Origin: Vibrio fortis
GTDB lineage: Bacteria; Pseudomonadota; Gammaproteobacteria; Enterobacterales; Vibrionaceae
Assembly: GCF_000695685.1 (NCBI RefSeq)
Contig: NZ_JFFR01000005.1
Coordinates: 91,047 to 155,046 of the forward strand
Reading direction: 5' to 3'
Length of the DNA stretch: 64,000 nt
In this document: positions 46,332 through 56,058 of the stretch, piece after piece
Position numbering within the stretch: position 1 is the first letter of the stretch
Layout: each line of letters begins with the position of its first letter
Position numbers and translations under genes: made by a program
Notes under the pieces: generated by a model
The model's input: only the letters and a program-made list of their open reading frames with translations
What the model was told of the DNA's origin: nothing
Databases searched by the model: none

Positions 46332-46726
46332 GTTCAAACCTAACGTATACCCTGTTAGTTAATGGGCCAATCTATGGCTCCCAATCTGCGAAAAATGCCT
46401 ACCAGTTTGCGCTTGCTTTGATAGAGAGAGGACATCAACTGAAGAGTGTCTTCTTTTATCAAGATGGGGTGAGTAATGGTTCCGCGCTGACCGTTCCAGC
46501 TAACGATGAATTTGATCTTGCTGGAGCGTGGCAAAAGCTTGCATCACAACATGAAGTTCGCTTGGAAACCTGTGTTGCAGCTGCACTGCGTCGAGGCGTT
46601 GTCAGTGAGGATGAAGCGAATCAACATCAGCTTGAAAATCACAACTTGGCGGATGGTTTTGAGCAAGCAGGGCTAGGCAGTCTTGCTGAGGCGATGTTGA
46701 CTCAAGATAGGGTAGTGCAGTTTTGA
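46328..46726 (+). CDS. tusD: Sulfurtransferase subunit TusD
   Basis: 132 residues. Subunit of the TusBCD complex that relays sulfur from TusA to TusE for 2-thiouridine at tRNA position 34. The catalytic Cys is in [12 protein letters not shown], as in E. coli TusD. TTG start at 46328 is supported by the alignment of [13 protein letters not shown] with the family N-terminus. It overlaps yheO upstream and tusC downstream, both through TTGA. Confidence 0.93.
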   Translation: MSSNLTYTLLVNGPIYGSQSAKNAYQFALALIERGHQLKSVFFYQDGVSNGSALTVPANDEFDLAGAWQKLASQHEVRLETCVAAALRRGVVSEDEANQHQLENHNLADGFEQAGLGSLAEAMLTQDRVVQF

Positions 46727-47079
46727 AAAAGTTAGGATACGTATTTAACAGCTTTCCTCATAGTACAGCATCGGGCAGAGAAGGCTTAGATGCACTGCTA
46801 GCGGCTTCTGCTTACACCGAGGAGATTTCGGTGTTCTTCGTCGGCAATGGCGTAACACAACTGCTCGAGCAACAGCAGCCAGGCGAGTCTTTGTCTCGCG
46901 ATTACATTGCAGCATTTAAGCTGATGGAGCTTTACGATATCGAGCAGGTTTACGTGTGTGAGCAGAGCTTACAGCGCTTTGGACTGGCGAGTGAACAGCT
47001 GGTTATTGATACTCAAGTACTGGCACCAAGTACTATGGCGCAGCAGTTTGCTCAATGCGACCAGATACTCACATTTTAA
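46723..47079 (+). CDS. tusC: Sulfurtransferase subunit TusC
   Basis: 118 residues. Structural subunit of TusBCD with the family blocks [21 protein letters not shown] and [17 protein letters not shown]. It begins with TTG overlapping the tusD stop (TTGA). It has no catalytic cysteine at the TusD position, as expected. Confidence 0.92.
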   Translation: MKKLGYVFNSFPHSTASGREGLDALLAASAYTEEISVFFVGNGVTQLLEQQQPGESLSRDYIAAFKLMELYDIEQVYVCEQSLQRFGLASEQLVIDTQVLAPSTMAQQFAQCDQILTF

Positions 47080-47088
47080 AGGTTTAAC

Positions 47089-47364
47089 ATGCTGCACATC
47101 ATTAAGACGATCGAAAAGCTTAATCTCGCGCTTGCCTATCGCCAGCCGAGTGAACACTTACTGTTAACGGAAGACGCGGTTTACGCAGCATTGCCAAGCC
47201 ATGAGCTTGCGCAGCAGCTAATGGATATCGAAGAAGTGTCTGTGCTCGAGCCAGATCTCAACAGCCGTGGTTTGCAAAACCTCGTGTCGAAATCATTAAC
47301 AAAAGTGGATTATTTGGGCTTCGTTGCACTCACCGAGCAGCACCAACAATCCATCACTTGGTAA
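47089..47364 (+). CDS. tusB: Sulfurtransferase subunit TusB
   Basis: 91 residues. The small subunit of TusBCD starts MLHIIKTIEK with the family LLLTEDAVYAAL and ends with ITW. It follows tusC by 9 nt and ends 181 nt before rpsL. Together with tusD and tusC it completes the heterohexamer. Confidence 0.91.
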   Translation: MLHIIKTIEKLNLALAYRQPSEHLLLTEDAVYAALPSHELAQQLMDIEEVSVLEPDLNSRGLQNLVSKSLTKVDYLGFVALTEQHQQSITW

Positions 47365-47435
47365 CCCTTTACCACTATTATCGACCAAATAGAGCATCCT
47401 TAGCTCTAGATGGCTAAAAAAGATCTGTATATTTC

Positions 47436-47464
47436 TTGACACACATCCCACTGCTGAATAGAAT
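47436..47464 (+). promoter_or_regulatory. str operon promoter (rpsL)
   Basis: TTGACA (47436-47441), a 17-bp spacer and TAGAAT (47459-47464), 82 bp before the rpsL start: a strong sigma-70 promoter. The leader carries a hairpin (TCCCTAA at 47471-47477, TTAGGGA at 47491-47497). Confidence 0.8.
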
Positions 47465-47542
47465 TTTGCGTCCCTAATTGCCACGTGTAGTTAGGGATAG
47501 ATTTTTCACAAAGCTTACTTTCAAGTAAATTTCAGGAGCTAG

Positions 47543-47920
<378 letters not shown>

Positions 47921-48017
47921 TGGTATCCGTTAAGTAAGGCCAAACACTAAATTAATTTTAATTTTTGAAGAAACTGAAAAGTTTTGGATAACCTGAAGAA
48001 GACAACGGAGAAAATCC

Positions 48018-48488
48018 ATGCCACGTCGTCGCGTCATCGGTCAGCGTAAGATCCTTCCAGATCCAAAGTTCAAATCTGAACTGCTGGCAAAATTCGTTAA
48101 CATCCTAATGGTTGACGGTAAGAAATCTACTGCAGAAAAAATCGTTTACACTGCACTAGATGCAATGGCTGAGAAATCTGGTAAAGATCACTTAGCTGTA
48201 TTTGAAGAAGCTCTTGAAAATGTTCGCCCAGCGGTAGAGGTTAAATCTCGCCGTGTAGGTGGTTCAACTTACCAAGTACCTGTAGAAGTACGTCCGGTTC
48301 GCCGTAACGCACTTGCTATGCGTTGGGTAGTTGAAGCTGCGCGTAAGCGTGGTGAAAAATCTATGGCTCAACGCCTAGCAGCTGAAATGCTAGACGCGTC
48401 TGAGAACAAAGGTACTGCGGTTAAGAAACGTGAAGACGTTCACCGCATGGCTGACGCAAACAAAGCGTTCGCTCATTACCGTTGGTAA
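48018..48488 (+). CDS. rpsG: 30S ribosomal protein S7
   Basis: 156 residues, the usual length. It begins [16 protein letters not shown] and ends with AFAHYRW. It nucleates 16S rRNA 3' domain assembly and, in E. coli, represses its own operon by binding the rpsL-rpsG spacer. The 97-nt spacer here may play the same part. Confidence 0.98.
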   Translation: MPRRRVIGQRKILPDPKFKSELLAKFVNILMVDGKKSTAEKIVYTALDAMAEKSGKDHLAVFEEALENVRPAVEVKSRRVGGSTYQVPVEVRPVRRNALAMRWVVEAARKRGEKSMAQRLAAEMLDASENKGTAVKKREDVHRMADANKAFAHYRW

Positions 48489-48496
48489 TACCTTTC

Positions 48497-48606
48497 AGTG
48501 CTGCAAGGTTCCTTGCAGCACTTCTTTAGTTCCTATGCGTATGCTAGGAACTATTGCTATTTCTAGAGGGATGCTTTTTTAGCAACTACTCTGGGTATAG
48601 CAATAG
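48497..48606 (+). promoter_or_regulatory. Structured rpsG-fusA intercistronic region
   Basis: Three inverted repeats occupy the 150-nt spacer. A 12-bp perfect hairpin (AGTGCTGCAAGG / CCTTGCAGCACT, 48497-48522) is followed by TCTTT. A 9-bp pair is TAGTTCCTA (48527-48535) / TAGGAACTA (48545-48553). A 10-bp pair is CTATTGCTAT (48551-48560) / ATAGCAATAG (48597-48606). The last two overlap by three bases, so they compete. Partial termination or RNA processing is inferred. Confidence 0.6.
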
Positions 48607-48638
48607 TCCCTAAGTCTCTAAGTAAAGAGGATTCAACC

Positions 48639-50735
48639 GTGGCTCGTAAAACTCCTATTGAGCGCTACCGTAATATCGGTATTGTTGCTCACGTAGATGC
48701 AGGTAAAACAACCACAAGTGAACGTATTCTGTTCTATACCGGTCTTTCTCACAAAATCGGCGAAGTTCACGATGGTGCAGCAACCATGGACTGGATGGAG
48801 CAAGAGCAAGAACGTGGTATCACAATCACTTCAGCAGCAACCACTACGTTTTGGCGTGGTATGGAAGCGCAATTCCCAGATCACCGTATCAATATCATCG
48901 ACACCCCTGGACACGTTGACTTCACGATTGAAGTAGAACGTTCTCTGCGTGTACTTGATGGTGCAGTTGTTGTGTTCTGTGGTTCATCTGGTGTTGAACC
49001 TCAATCAGAGACAGTATGGCGTCAAGCTGACAAGTACCAAGTTCCACGTATGGTTTTCGTTAACAAAATGGACCGTACAGGCGCAGACTTCCTGCGTGTA
49101 ATTGATCAGATCAAGGATCGCCTAGGCGCGACACCTGTTCCAATTCAATTGAACATTGGTGCTGAAGAAAACTTCCAAGGTGTTGTCGATCTTATCAAGA
49201 TGAAGGCAATCAACTGGAACGAAGCTGACCAAGGCATGACGTTCACATACGAAGACATTCCTGCAGACATGCAAGAAATGGCTGAAGAATATCGTACAGA
49301 ACTTGTTGAAGCTGCAGCTGAAGCCTCTGAAGAACTGATGGACAAATACCTTGAAGAAGGTGAGCTATCAGAAGAAGAGATCAAACAAGGTCTTCGTACT
49401 CGTACCCTTAATAACGAAATCGTACTGGCAACTTGTGGTAGTGCATTCAAAAACAAAGGCGTACAAGCTGTTCTTGATGCAGTGGTTGATTTTCTTCCTT
49501 CTCCAGTTGATGTACCTGCAATCAAAGGTATCGATGAAGACGAGAATGAAGCAGAACGTCACGCAGATGACAACGAACCGTTCTCTGCACTTGCATTTAA
49601 GATCGCAACCGACCCATTCGTTGGTACTCTAACTTTCATCCGTGTTTACTCTGGTGTAGTTGAAAGCGGTAAAACGGCTTATAACTCAGTGAAGCAACAG
49701 CGTGAGCGTTTGGGGCGTATCGTTCAGATGCACTCAAACAAGCGTGAAGAAGTAAAAGAAGTACGAGCAGGTGACATCGCCGCTATTATCGGTCTAAAAG
49801 ATGTGACCACTGGTGAAACTCTATGTGACCAGAACCATAAGATTGTTCTTGAGCGTATGGAGTTCCCAGATCCAGTTATCCAGATCGTTGTAGAGCCAAG
49901 CTCACAAGCTGATCAAGATAAAATGACGATTGCTCTAGCTAAGCTAGCAGCAGAAGACCCATCGTTCCGCGTCGATATGGACGACGAAACTGGCCAGACA
50001 CTGATTTCTGGTATGGGTGAACTACACTTAGATATCATCGTTGACCGTATGAAGCGTGAATTTAGCGTGAACTGCAACGTTGGTAACCCGCAAGTGGCTT
50101 ACCGTGAAACAATTCGTGGTACAGCGAAAGCGGAAGGTAAATTTATCCGTGAACACGGTGGTAAAGGTCAATACGGTCATGTTTGGCTGAAACTTGAACC
50201 ATCAGAAGTTGGCGAAGGCTTTGTCTTCGTGGATGAAATTGCCGATGGTACGGTACCTAAAGAGTTTATCGCTTCAGTAGCTAAAGGCGTTGAAGAGCAG
50301 ATGAACAATGGTGTGCTTGCTGGCTATCCAGTTCTGGATATCAAAGCTACACTATACGATGGTTCTTACCATGAAACAGATTCAAGTGAGATGGCGTTTA
50401 CAATCGCTGCCTCTATGGCTTTCAGAACAGGTGCACTTGAAGCGCAACCAGTTTTGCTTGAGCCTATGATGAAAGTTGAAGTAACTACTCCAGAAGACTG
50501 GATGGGTGACGTTGTTGGCGATATTAACCGTCGTCGCGGCATCATCGAAGGTATGGACGAGGGTACAGCTGGCCTGAAGATAATTCGTGCACAAGTTCCG
50601 TTGTCTGTCATGTTCGGTTACTCAACTGATTTACGTTCTGCGACACAAGGTCGTGCTTCTTACTCTATGGAGTTTAGTGAGTACGCTGAAGTGCCTAACA
50701 ATGTTGCAAAAGCAATCATTGCAGAGCGTGGTTAA
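48639..50735 (+). CDS. fusA: Elongation factor G
   Basis: This 698-residue translocase GTPase has G1 [13 protein letters not shown] (about 17-29), G3 DTPGHVDF and G4 NKMDR. Domains II-V are complete to [11 protein letters not shown] start at 48639 ([14 protein letters not shown]). Between rpsG and tuf as expected in a str operon. Confidence 0.97.
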   Translation: MARKTPIERYRNIGIVAHVDAGKTTTSERILFYTGLSHKIGEVHDGAATMDWMEQEQERGITITSAATTTFWRGMEAQFPDHRINIIDTPGHVDFTIEVERSLRVLDGAVVVFCGSSGVEPQSETVWRQADKYQVPRMVFVNKMDRTGADFLRVIDQIKDRLGATPVPIQLNIGAEENFQGVVDLIKMKAINWNEADQGMTFTYEDIPADMQEMAEEYRTELVEAAAEASEELMDKYLEEGELSEEEIKQGLRTRTLNNEIVLATCGSAFKNKGVQAVLDAVVDFLPSPVDVPAIKGIDEDENEAERHADDNEPFSALAFKIATDPFVGTLTFIRVYSGVVESGKTAYNSVKQQRERLGRIVQMHSNKREEVKEVRAGDIAAIIGLKDVTTGETLCDQNHKIVLERMEFPDPVIQIVVEPSSQADQDKMTIALAKLAAEDPSFRVDMDDETGQTLISGMGELHLDIIVDRMKREFSVNCNVGNPQVAYRETIRGTAKAEGKFIREHGGKGQYGHVWLKLEPSEVGEGFVFVDEIADGTVPKEFIASVAKGVEEQMNNGVLAGYPVLDIKATLYDGSYHETDSSEMAFTIAASMAFRTGALEAQPVLLEPMMKVEVTTPEDWMGDVVGDINRRRGIIEGMDEGTAGLKIIRAQVPLSVMFGYSTDLRSATQGRASYSMEFSEYAEVPNNVAKAIIAERG

Positions 50736-50883
50736 ACAATAGGGCTGCATTTTTTTCATTTTTTTGAAAGATCTAATGCGTCCAAATATTGCGCTAACGA
50801 GAGTTGGCGCATAAAATAGCAATTTCTGGCGCGTCTCGACCAATAATGGTCGTGGCGAATCATAACTAGGAAGGAACACGATC

Positions 50884-52149
50884 GTGTCTAAAGAAAAATT
50901 TGAACGTACGAAACCGCACGTAAACGTTGGTACTATCGGCCACGTTGACCACGGTAAAACAACTCTGTCTAAAGAAAAATTTGAACGTACGAAACCGCAC
51001 GTAAACGTTGGTACTATCGGCCACGTTGACCACGGTAAAACAACTCTAACTGCTGCTATCTGTACTACACTTTCTAAAGTGTACGGTGGTGAAGCGAAAG
51101 ACTTCGCATCTATCGATAACGCTCCAGAAGAGCGTGAGCGCGGTATCACAATCGCAACTTCTCACGTTGAGTACGACACTCCATCACGTCACTACGCACA
51201 CGTAGACTGTCCAGGACACGCGGATTATGTTAAAAACATGATCACTGGTGCTGCACAAATGGACGGCGGTATCCTAGTTGTTGCTGCGACTGACGGCCCA
51301 ATGCCTCAAACTCGTGAGCACATCCTACTTGGTCGTCAAGTTGGTATCCCTTACATCATCGTATTCATGAACAAATGTGACATGGTTGATGACGAAGAGC
51401 TACTAGAACTAGTAGAAATGGAAGTTCGTGAACTTCTTTCTGAGTACGAATTCCCAGGTGATGACCTACCAGTAATCCAAGGTTCTGCTCTTGGCGCACT
51501 AAACGGCGAGAAGCAATGGGAAGACAAGATCGTTGAGCTAGCTGAAGCTCTAGATACGTACATCCCAGAGCCAGAGCGTGCAGTAGACCAACCGTTCCTA
51601 CTACCAATTGAAGACGTATTCTCGATCCAAGGTCGTGGTACTGTTGTAACTGGTCGTATCGAGCGTGGTATCCTACGCGTAGGTGACGAAGTAGAAATCG
51701 TTGGTATCAAAGAAACAACAATGACTACTTGTACTGGTGTTGAGATGTTCCGTAAGCTTCTTGACGAAGGTCGTGCTGGTGAGAACGTTGGTGCACTTCT
51801 ACGTGGTACTAAGCGTGACGAAGTTGAACGTGGTCAAGTACTATCTGCTAAAGGTTCTATCAACCCACACACTAAGTTCGAGTCTGAAGTATACGTACTT
51901 TCTAAAGACGAAGGCGGCCGTCACACTCCTTTCTTCAAAGGTTACCGTCCACAGTTCTACTTCCGTACAACTGACGTAACAGGCGACATCACTCTACCAG
52001 AAGGCGTAGAAATGGTAATGCCAGGTGACAACGTTCAAATGACTGTTGAGCTAATCGCTCCAATCGCAATGGACGAAGGCCTACGTTTCGCTATCCGTGA
52101 AGGTGGCCGTACTGTAGGTGCTGGTGTTGTAGCTAAAATCTTTGCATAA
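50884..52149 (+). CDS. tuf: Elongation factor Tu with an in-frame 27-residue N-terminal duplication
   Basis: The frame encodes 421 residues, 27 more than the universal 394. Residues 2-28 ([15 protein letters not shown] through the P-loop [10 protein letters not shown]) are repeated immediately as residues 29-55. The rest is normal: [25 protein letters not shown], and the C-terminal domain ends [11 protein letters not shown] start at 50884. Removing 81 bp restores exactly 394 residues. A perfect repeat in an essential, highly conserved gene that normally exists in two near-identical copies points to misassembly, or to a real but probably non-functional allele. The 5' flank is tufA-like (after fusA) and the 3' flank tufB-like (before secE), so the gene is probably a chimeric join. 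Confidence 0.85.
   Translation: MSKEKFERTKPHVNVGTIGHVDHGKTTLSKEKFERTKPHVNVGTIGHVDHGKTTLTAAICTTLSKVYGGEAKDFASIDNAPEERERGITIATSHVEYDTPSRHYAHVDCPGHADYVKNMITGAAQMDGGILVVAATDGPMPQTREHILLGRQVGIPYIIVFMNKCDMVDDEELLELVEMEVRELLSEYEFPGDDLPVIQGSALGALNGEKQWEDKIVELAEALDTYIPEPERAVDQPFLLPIEDVFSIQGRGTVVTGRIERGILRVGDEVEIVGIKETTMTTCTGVEMFRKLLDEGRAGENVGALLRGTKRDEVERGQVLSAKGSINPHTKFESEVYVLSKDEGGRHTPFFKGYRPQFYFRTTDVTGDITLPEGVEMVMPGDNVQMTVELIAPIAMDEGLRFAIREGGRTVGAGVVAKIFA
50885..51047 (+). repeat. Perfect 81-bp tandem direct repeat in tuf
   Basis: Bases 50885-50966 recur at 50966-51047 (offset 81, no mismatch). The repeat spans codons 2-28, including the GTP-binding P-loop. The first difference after the repeat is CTG versus CTA at the Leu codon. 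Confidence 0.98.
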
Positions 52150-52168
52150 GATTTGACGAACCACTAGT

Positions 52169-52196
52169 AAAAAGGGCATCATTTGATGCCCTTTTT
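52169..52196 (+). terminator. Rho-independent terminator after tuf
   Basis: A 12-bp perfect stem (AAAAAGGGCATC / GATGCCCTTTTT) with a 4-nt loop, 20 nt after the tuf stop. Confidence 0.92.
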
Positions 52197-52373
52197 CTGC
52201 GCTAAAAAAAGAGTTGTGTGAAATCACAGCAACTTTGTCTCTTAGCAAAGAATAAAACGATCATTTTTGACTAAAATGACTGTTAGATGTGTTGTTCTGC
52301 AACGCAAAGGAATGTGCCCTGCAACAGCGGGGTTATTGTCGTCTATATTTAAGACTTATCACAGGTTGGTTTT

Positions 52374-52751
52374 ATGAAAGCAAACGCTGAGACTCCTGAT
52401 AGCTCAAGTGCAGCAGATACAATGAAGTGGATTGTCGCTTTTGTTCTGCTAGCCGCCGCTGTTGTGGGTAATTACCTGTATGGTGAATTATCAGTTGTAA
52501 TTCGCGCTGCAGGTGTAGTTGTGCTGATTGCTGCCGCACTAGGCGTTGCAGCAACGACAACTAAAGGTAAAGCTGCGATCGAATTTGCAAAAGAATCTCG
52601 CATGGAGATTCGTAAAGTGGTTTGGCCTACACGCCAAGAAACTATGCAAACCACATTGATCGTTCTAGCTGTAAGTATTGTTATGGCTCTAGCACTATGG
52701 GGCATCGACGGCATTATGGTTCGTCTTGTTGCCTTTGTGACTGGGGTATAG
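52374..52751 (+). CDS. secE: Preprotein translocase subunit SecE
   Basis: This 125-residue subunit of SecYEG has three membrane helices as in E. coli: about 20-38, 43-62 and 95-118. The conserved cytoplasmic amphipathic motif ESRMEIRKVVWPTRQE is near residues 73-88. The first two helices are dispensable in E. coli; the third is essential. It leads the secE-nusG-rplKAJL-rpoBC series, 13 nt before nusG. Confidence 0.95.
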   Translation: MKANAETPDSSSAADTMKWIVAFVLLAAAVVGNYLYGELSVVIRAAGVVVLIAAALGVAATTTKGKAAIEFAKESRMEIRKVVWPTRQETMQTTLIVLAVSIVMALALWGIDGIMVRLVAFVTGV

Positions 52752-52764
52752 AGGGTTCTGATTC

Positions 52765-53313
52765 ATGAGTGAAGCTCCAAAAAAACGTTGGTATGTAGTT
52801 CAAGCCTTCTCTGGCTTTGAAGGTCGTGTGGCTCAATCGCTACGCGAACATATTAAAATGCACAACATGGAAGAACTGTTTGGCGATGTGCTAGTACCTA
52901 CTGAAGAAGTAGTGGAAATGCGCGCGGGTCAACGTCGTAAAAGTGAACGTAAATTCTTCCCTGGCTACGTATTAGTTCAGATGATCATGAATGACGAATC
53001 ATGGCACTTAGTACGCAGCATTCCGCGTGTTATGGGCTTCATTGGTGGCACCTCTGATCGTCCTGCACCAATCACTGACAAAGAAGCTGATGCGATTCTG
53101 AACCGTCTAGAGAAAGCGAGCGAAGCTCCACGTCCTAAGACTATGTTCGAAGCTGGTGAAGTGGTTCGTGTGAACGATGGTCCATTTGCTGACTTCAACG
53201 GTACTGTTGAAGAAGTGGATTACGAGAAGAGCCGCATTAAGGTGTCTGTATCGATCTTTGGTCGTGCAACGCCTGTTGAGCTTGAATTCGGTCAGGTTGA
53301 AAAACTGGACTAA
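52765..53313 (+). CDS. nusG: Transcription termination/antitermination factor NusG
   Basis: 182 residues. The N-terminal NGN domain (about 8-118; [20 protein letters not shown]) binds the RNA polymerase clamp. The C-terminal KOW domain (about 128-182; [23 protein letters not shown]) binds Rho or S10. Coupled to secE and followed by a hairpin with an embedded promoter. Confidence 0.97.
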   Translation: MSEAPKKRWYVVQAFSGFEGRVAQSLREHIKMHNMEELFGDVLVPTEEVVEMRAGQRRKSERKFFPGYVLVQMIMNDESWHLVRSIPRVMGFIGGTSDRPAPITDKEADAILNRLEKASEAPRPKTMFEAGEVVRVNDGPFADFNGTVEEVDYEKSRIKVSVSIFGRATPVELEFGQVEKLD

Positions 53314-53397
53314 GACTCGAATAGTTGAACAAAGTTGTGGATAACTTATTGGCAACTTGTTCAAATTAAAAGAGTATAAAAAATCACCTTTTTAGGG

Positions 53398-53439
53398 TTG
53401 TTTAAGGCGCGAATTATGATTATAATTTCGCGCCTTTTT
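53398..53439 (+). promoter_or_regulatory. Hairpin-embedded rplK promoter (PL11) with terminator-like stem
   Basis: A hairpin with arms AAGGCGCGAA (53404-53413) and TTCGCGCCTT (53427-53436), followed by TTT, looks like a terminator for nusG transcripts. Inside the loop is TATAAT (53421-53426), 17 bp from TTGTTT (53398-53403). The GC-rich right arm is then the discriminator of the promoter, the hallmark of stringent control. See the similar element before rplJ. Confidence 0.65.
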
Positions 53440-53524
53440 ACTTCTGAGGAAGTAAAAAGCTTAATTGAAATTATGGGGAGCTTGCCTTACGGCTAGCGCA
53501 TGTACCCAAATATTAGGAAATATC

Positions 53525-53953
53525 ATGGCTAAGAAAGTTGAAGCTTATATCAAACTGCAAGTTGCAGCTGGTATGGCAAACCCGTCGCCACCGGTTGGTC
53601 CTGCTCTAGGTCAACACGGTGTTAACATCATGGAATTCTGTAAAGCGTTCAACGCAAAAACAGAATCTGTTGAGAAAGGTCTACCGACTCCAGTAGTTAT
53701 TACTGTATACAACGACCGTTCTTTCACGTTCGTAACTAAGACTCCACCTGCTGCTGTTCTTCTTAAGAAAGCTGCTGGCGTTAAGTCTGGTTCAGGTCGT
53801 CCAAACACTGAAAAAGTGGGTACTGTAACTGACGCTCAAATCCAAGAAATCGCAGAAACTAAAGCTGCTGATATGACTGGTGCTGACATCGAAGCAATGA
53901 AGCGTTCAATCGCTGGTACTGCTCGTTCAATGGGCCTAGTGGTAGAGGGTTAA
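53525..53953 (+). CDS. rplK: 50S ribosomal protein L11
   Basis: 142 residues, the usual length. It begins [26 protein letters not shown], with the proline-rich thiostrepton-site region. The start at ATG 53525 is fixed by the family N-terminus; the in-frame extension to 53465 has no similarity. It carries the GTPase-associated centre and is needed for RelA activation. 4 nt before rplA. Confidence 0.97.
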   Translation: MAKKVEAYIKLQVAAGMANPSPPVGPALGQHGVNIMEFCKAFNAKTESVEKGLPTPVVITVYNDRSFTFVTKTPPAAVLLKKAAGVKSGSGRPNTEKVGTVTDAQIQEIAETKAADMTGADIEAMKRSIAGTARSMGLVVEG

Positions 53954-53957
53954 TAAG

Positions 53958-54662
53958 ATGGCAAAACTTACTAAGCGTATGCGCGTAATCCGCGAAAAAG
54001 TTGACGTAACTAAAGAGTACGAAATCAACGAAGCTGTTGCTCTTCTTAAAGAACTAGCTACTGCTAAATTCGTTGAGTCTGTTGATGTTGCTGTTAACCT
54101 AGGCATCGATGCTCGTAAATCTGACCAAAACGTACGTGGCGCTACTGTGCTACCTCACGGTACTGGTCGTGAAATCCGCGTTGCTGTGTTCACTCAAGGT
54201 GCAAACGCAGAAGCAGCTAAAGAAGCTGGCGCAGATGTTGTTGGTATGGAAGATCTTGCTGAGCAAGTGAAGAAAGGCGAAATGAACTTCGACGTAGTTG
54301 TTGCTTCTCCAGATGCAATGCGCGTTGTTGGTCAACTAGGTACTATCCTAGGTCCACGCGGCCTTATGCCAAACCCTAAAGTTGGTACTGTGACTCCTAA
54401 CGTTGCTGAAGCTGTTAAGAACGCTAAAGCTGGTCAGGTTCGTTACCGTAACGACAAGAACGGCATCATCCACACTACTATCGGTAAAGCATCTTTCGAA
54501 GCTAACCAGATTCAAGAAAACCTTGAAGCTCTGCTAGTTGCTCTTAAGAAAGCTAAGCCTTCTTCAGCGAAAGGTACTTTCCTGAAGAAAGTAAGCATCT
54601 CTACTACTATGGGTGCTGGTGTTGCTGTTGATCAGGCTAGCCTGAACACGCAAGCAAACTAA
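53958..54662 (+). CDS. rplA: 50S ribosomal protein L1
   Basis: 234 residues, matching E. coli. The L1 signature is in the block [20 protein letters not shown], and [19 protein letters not shown] follows. It forms the L1 stalk and, in E. coli, represses the L11 operon by binding its leader RNA. Confidence 0.97.
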   Translation: MAKLTKRMRVIREKVDVTKEYEINEAVALLKELATAKFVESVDVAVNLGIDARKSDQNVRGATVLPHGTGREIRVAVFTQGANAEAAKEAGADVVGMEDLAEQVKKGEMNFDVVVASPDAMRVVGQLGTILGPRGLMPNPKVGTVTPNVAEAVKNAKAGQVRYRNDKNGIIHTTIGKASFEANQIQENLEALLVALKKAKPSSAKGTFLKKVSISTTMGAGVAVDQASLNTQAN

Positions 54663-54663
54663 T

Positions 54664-54702
54664 TTGCTTAGGCGCAGATTTAGTGTATAATTCTGCGCCT
54701 AA
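54664..54702 (+). promoter_or_regulatory. Hairpin-embedded rplJ promoter (PL10)
   Basis: Arms TTAGGCGCAGA (54668-54678) and TCTGCGCCTAA (54692-54702) enclose TATAAT (54686-54691), 16 bp from TTGCTT (54664-54669). The element matches that before rplK in layout and in most bases (TTGyTT-AGGCGC-TATAATT-GCGCCT). Confidence 0.6.
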
Positions 54703-54734
54703 TATTTGTGGTTGGGTGATTTCTGAAGCAATTC

Positions 54735-54835
54735 GAGTCATCTATCCCAAGACCGTAGGCGCTGTGCTTTTCGGAGTTATAGCTTAATAAAACCTACGTA
54801 GGCGATGCCTAATTTAAATGAAGTGATTCATGTTT
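54735..54835 (+). ncRNA. Ribosomal protein L10 leader
   Basis: The rplA-rplJ spacer contains AAGACCGTAGGCG (near 54751) and later CCTACGTAGGCGATG (near 54794). These match the conserved core of the L10(L12)4-binding leader RNA of gammaproteobacteria. Binding by excess L10-L12 would block rplJ and rplL translation. Boundaries are approximate. Confidence 0.6.
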
Positions 54836-54902
54836 ATTAGCATCGTAAACGCTCATTGCACACTGTAATGAGTGCTGTAATCACAACCAGAGGTTAAACC
54901 AA

Positions 54903-55397
54903 ATGGCTTTAAATCTTCAAGACAAAAAAGCAATTGTTGCTGAAGTCAACGAAGCAGCTAATGGTGCACTTTCTGCAGTTGTAGCTGATTCTCGTGGCGT
55001 TGAAGTTGGCGCAATGACTTCTCTACGTAAACAAGCTCGCGAAGCGGGTGTTTACATGAAAGTTGTTCGTAACACACTAGCACGTCGTGCGGTTCAGGGT
55101 ACTGACTACGAGTGTCTAACAGACACTTTCACTGGTCCAACTCTGATCGCGTTCTCTAACGAGCACCCAGGTGCTGCAGCGCGTCTTTTCAAAGACTTCG
55201 CTAAAGAGAACAAAGATTTCGAGATCAAAGCTGCTGCATTTGAAGGCACAGTTACTGATGCTGAAGTACTAGCGACACTACCAACTTACGACGAAGCAAT
55301 CGCACGCCTAATGATGTGCATGAAAGAAGCTTCTGCAGGCAAGCTGGTTCGTACTATCGCTGCACTACGTGACCAAAAAGAAGAAGCTGCGGCATAA
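54903..55397 (+). CDS. rplJ: 50S ribosomal protein L10
   Basis: 164 residues. The N-terminal rRNA-binding domain ([33 protein letters not shown]) is followed by a C-terminal helix that carries L7/L12 dimers. AGAGG precedes the ATG. It is also the autogenous repressor of this segment. Confidence 0.97.
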   Translation: MALNLQDKKAIVAEVNEAANGALSAVVADSRGVEVGAMTSLRKQAREAGVYMKVVRNTLARRAVQGTDYECLTDTFTGPTLIAFSNEHPGAAARLFKDFAKENKDFEIKAAAFEGTVTDAEVLATLPTYDEAIARLMMCMKEASAGKLVRTIAALRDQKEEAAA

Positions 55398-55454
55398 GCC
55401 TTGCTTTTCACTGGTTGCAAATTAAACTTATTGTTGACTTAAAAGAGAATTGTT

Positions 55455-55823
55455 ATGTCTATTACTAACGAGCAAATCCTAGACGCAGTTGCAGAAATGT
55501 CTGTAATGCAAGTTGTTGAGCTTATCGAAGCTATGGAAGAGAAATTCGGCGTATCTGCTGCAGCTGCTGTTGTAGCTGGCGGCGCTGCTGGTGGCGAAGC
55601 TGCTGCTGAGCAAACTGAATTCGACGTAATCCTAACTGCTGCTGGTTCTAACAAAGTACAAGTAATCAAAGCTGTACGTGGCGCAACTGGCCTAGGTCTT
55701 AAAGAAGCTAAAGGTCTTGTAGACTCAGCTCCAGCACCTCTAAAAGAAGGCGTTGACAAAGCTGAAGCTGAAGCTCTTAAAGCACAGCTAGAAGAAGCAG
55801 GCGCTTCTGTTGAAGTTAAGTAA
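55455..55823 (+). CDS. rplL: 50S ribosomal protein L7/L12
   Basis: 122 residues. N-terminal dimerisation domain (about 1-35), an Ala/Gly hinge ([17 protein letters not shown], about 36-52) and a C-terminal factor-binding domain (KTEF-like TEFDVIL onward) ending GASVEVK. Strong codon bias to GCT, typical of a very highly expressed gene. Confidence 0.97.
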   Translation: MSITNEQILDAVAEMSVMQVVELIEAMEEKFGVSAAAAVVAGGAAGGEAAAEQTEFDVILTAAGSNKVQVIKAVRGATGLGLKEAKGLVDSAPAPLKEGVDKAEAEALKAQLEEAGASVEVK

Positions 55824-55855
55824 TTATTACTTAATTTCTTAGCCTAACGGCTATT

Positions 55856-55886
55856 GGCTGGTGGTTAAATAACCACCGGCCTTTTT
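55856..55886 (+). terminator. rplL-rpoB attenuator
   Basis: A 12-bp stem (GGCTGGTGGTTA / TAACCACCGGCC, one G-T pair) followed by TTTTT, 33 nt after rplL. In E. coli a partial terminator at this place limits transcription of rpoBC relative to ribosomal proteins. Confidence 0.75.
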
Positions 55887-56058
55887 GCGCTGTAGGGCTA
55901 TGACGAATTTTCCCGCTGTTTAAACGTCATAACCTGAGCAAAAAAACGATTACCTTTCCAAGATAGTCGTTCACTACAGTAAACAGCTGTTAGTCACTAC
56001 CCCCTCCGAGGAGTGTTTCGGGTAGTTTGGGTCACTTATCAGCGAGCTGAGGAACCCC

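Noticed and set aside
50631..51149. Long open frame on the minus strand across fusA end and tuf start (172 codons)
   Set aside because: It is antisense to tuf; its repeated peptide only mirrors the 81-bp duplication, and it has no recognisable domain or ribosome site.
52150..52373. Possible tRNA gene between tuf and secE
   Set aside because: I looked for a cloverleaf and TTC-arm (GGTTCRANYCC) in the spacer and found only the tuf terminator and a weak promoter-like TTGACT.
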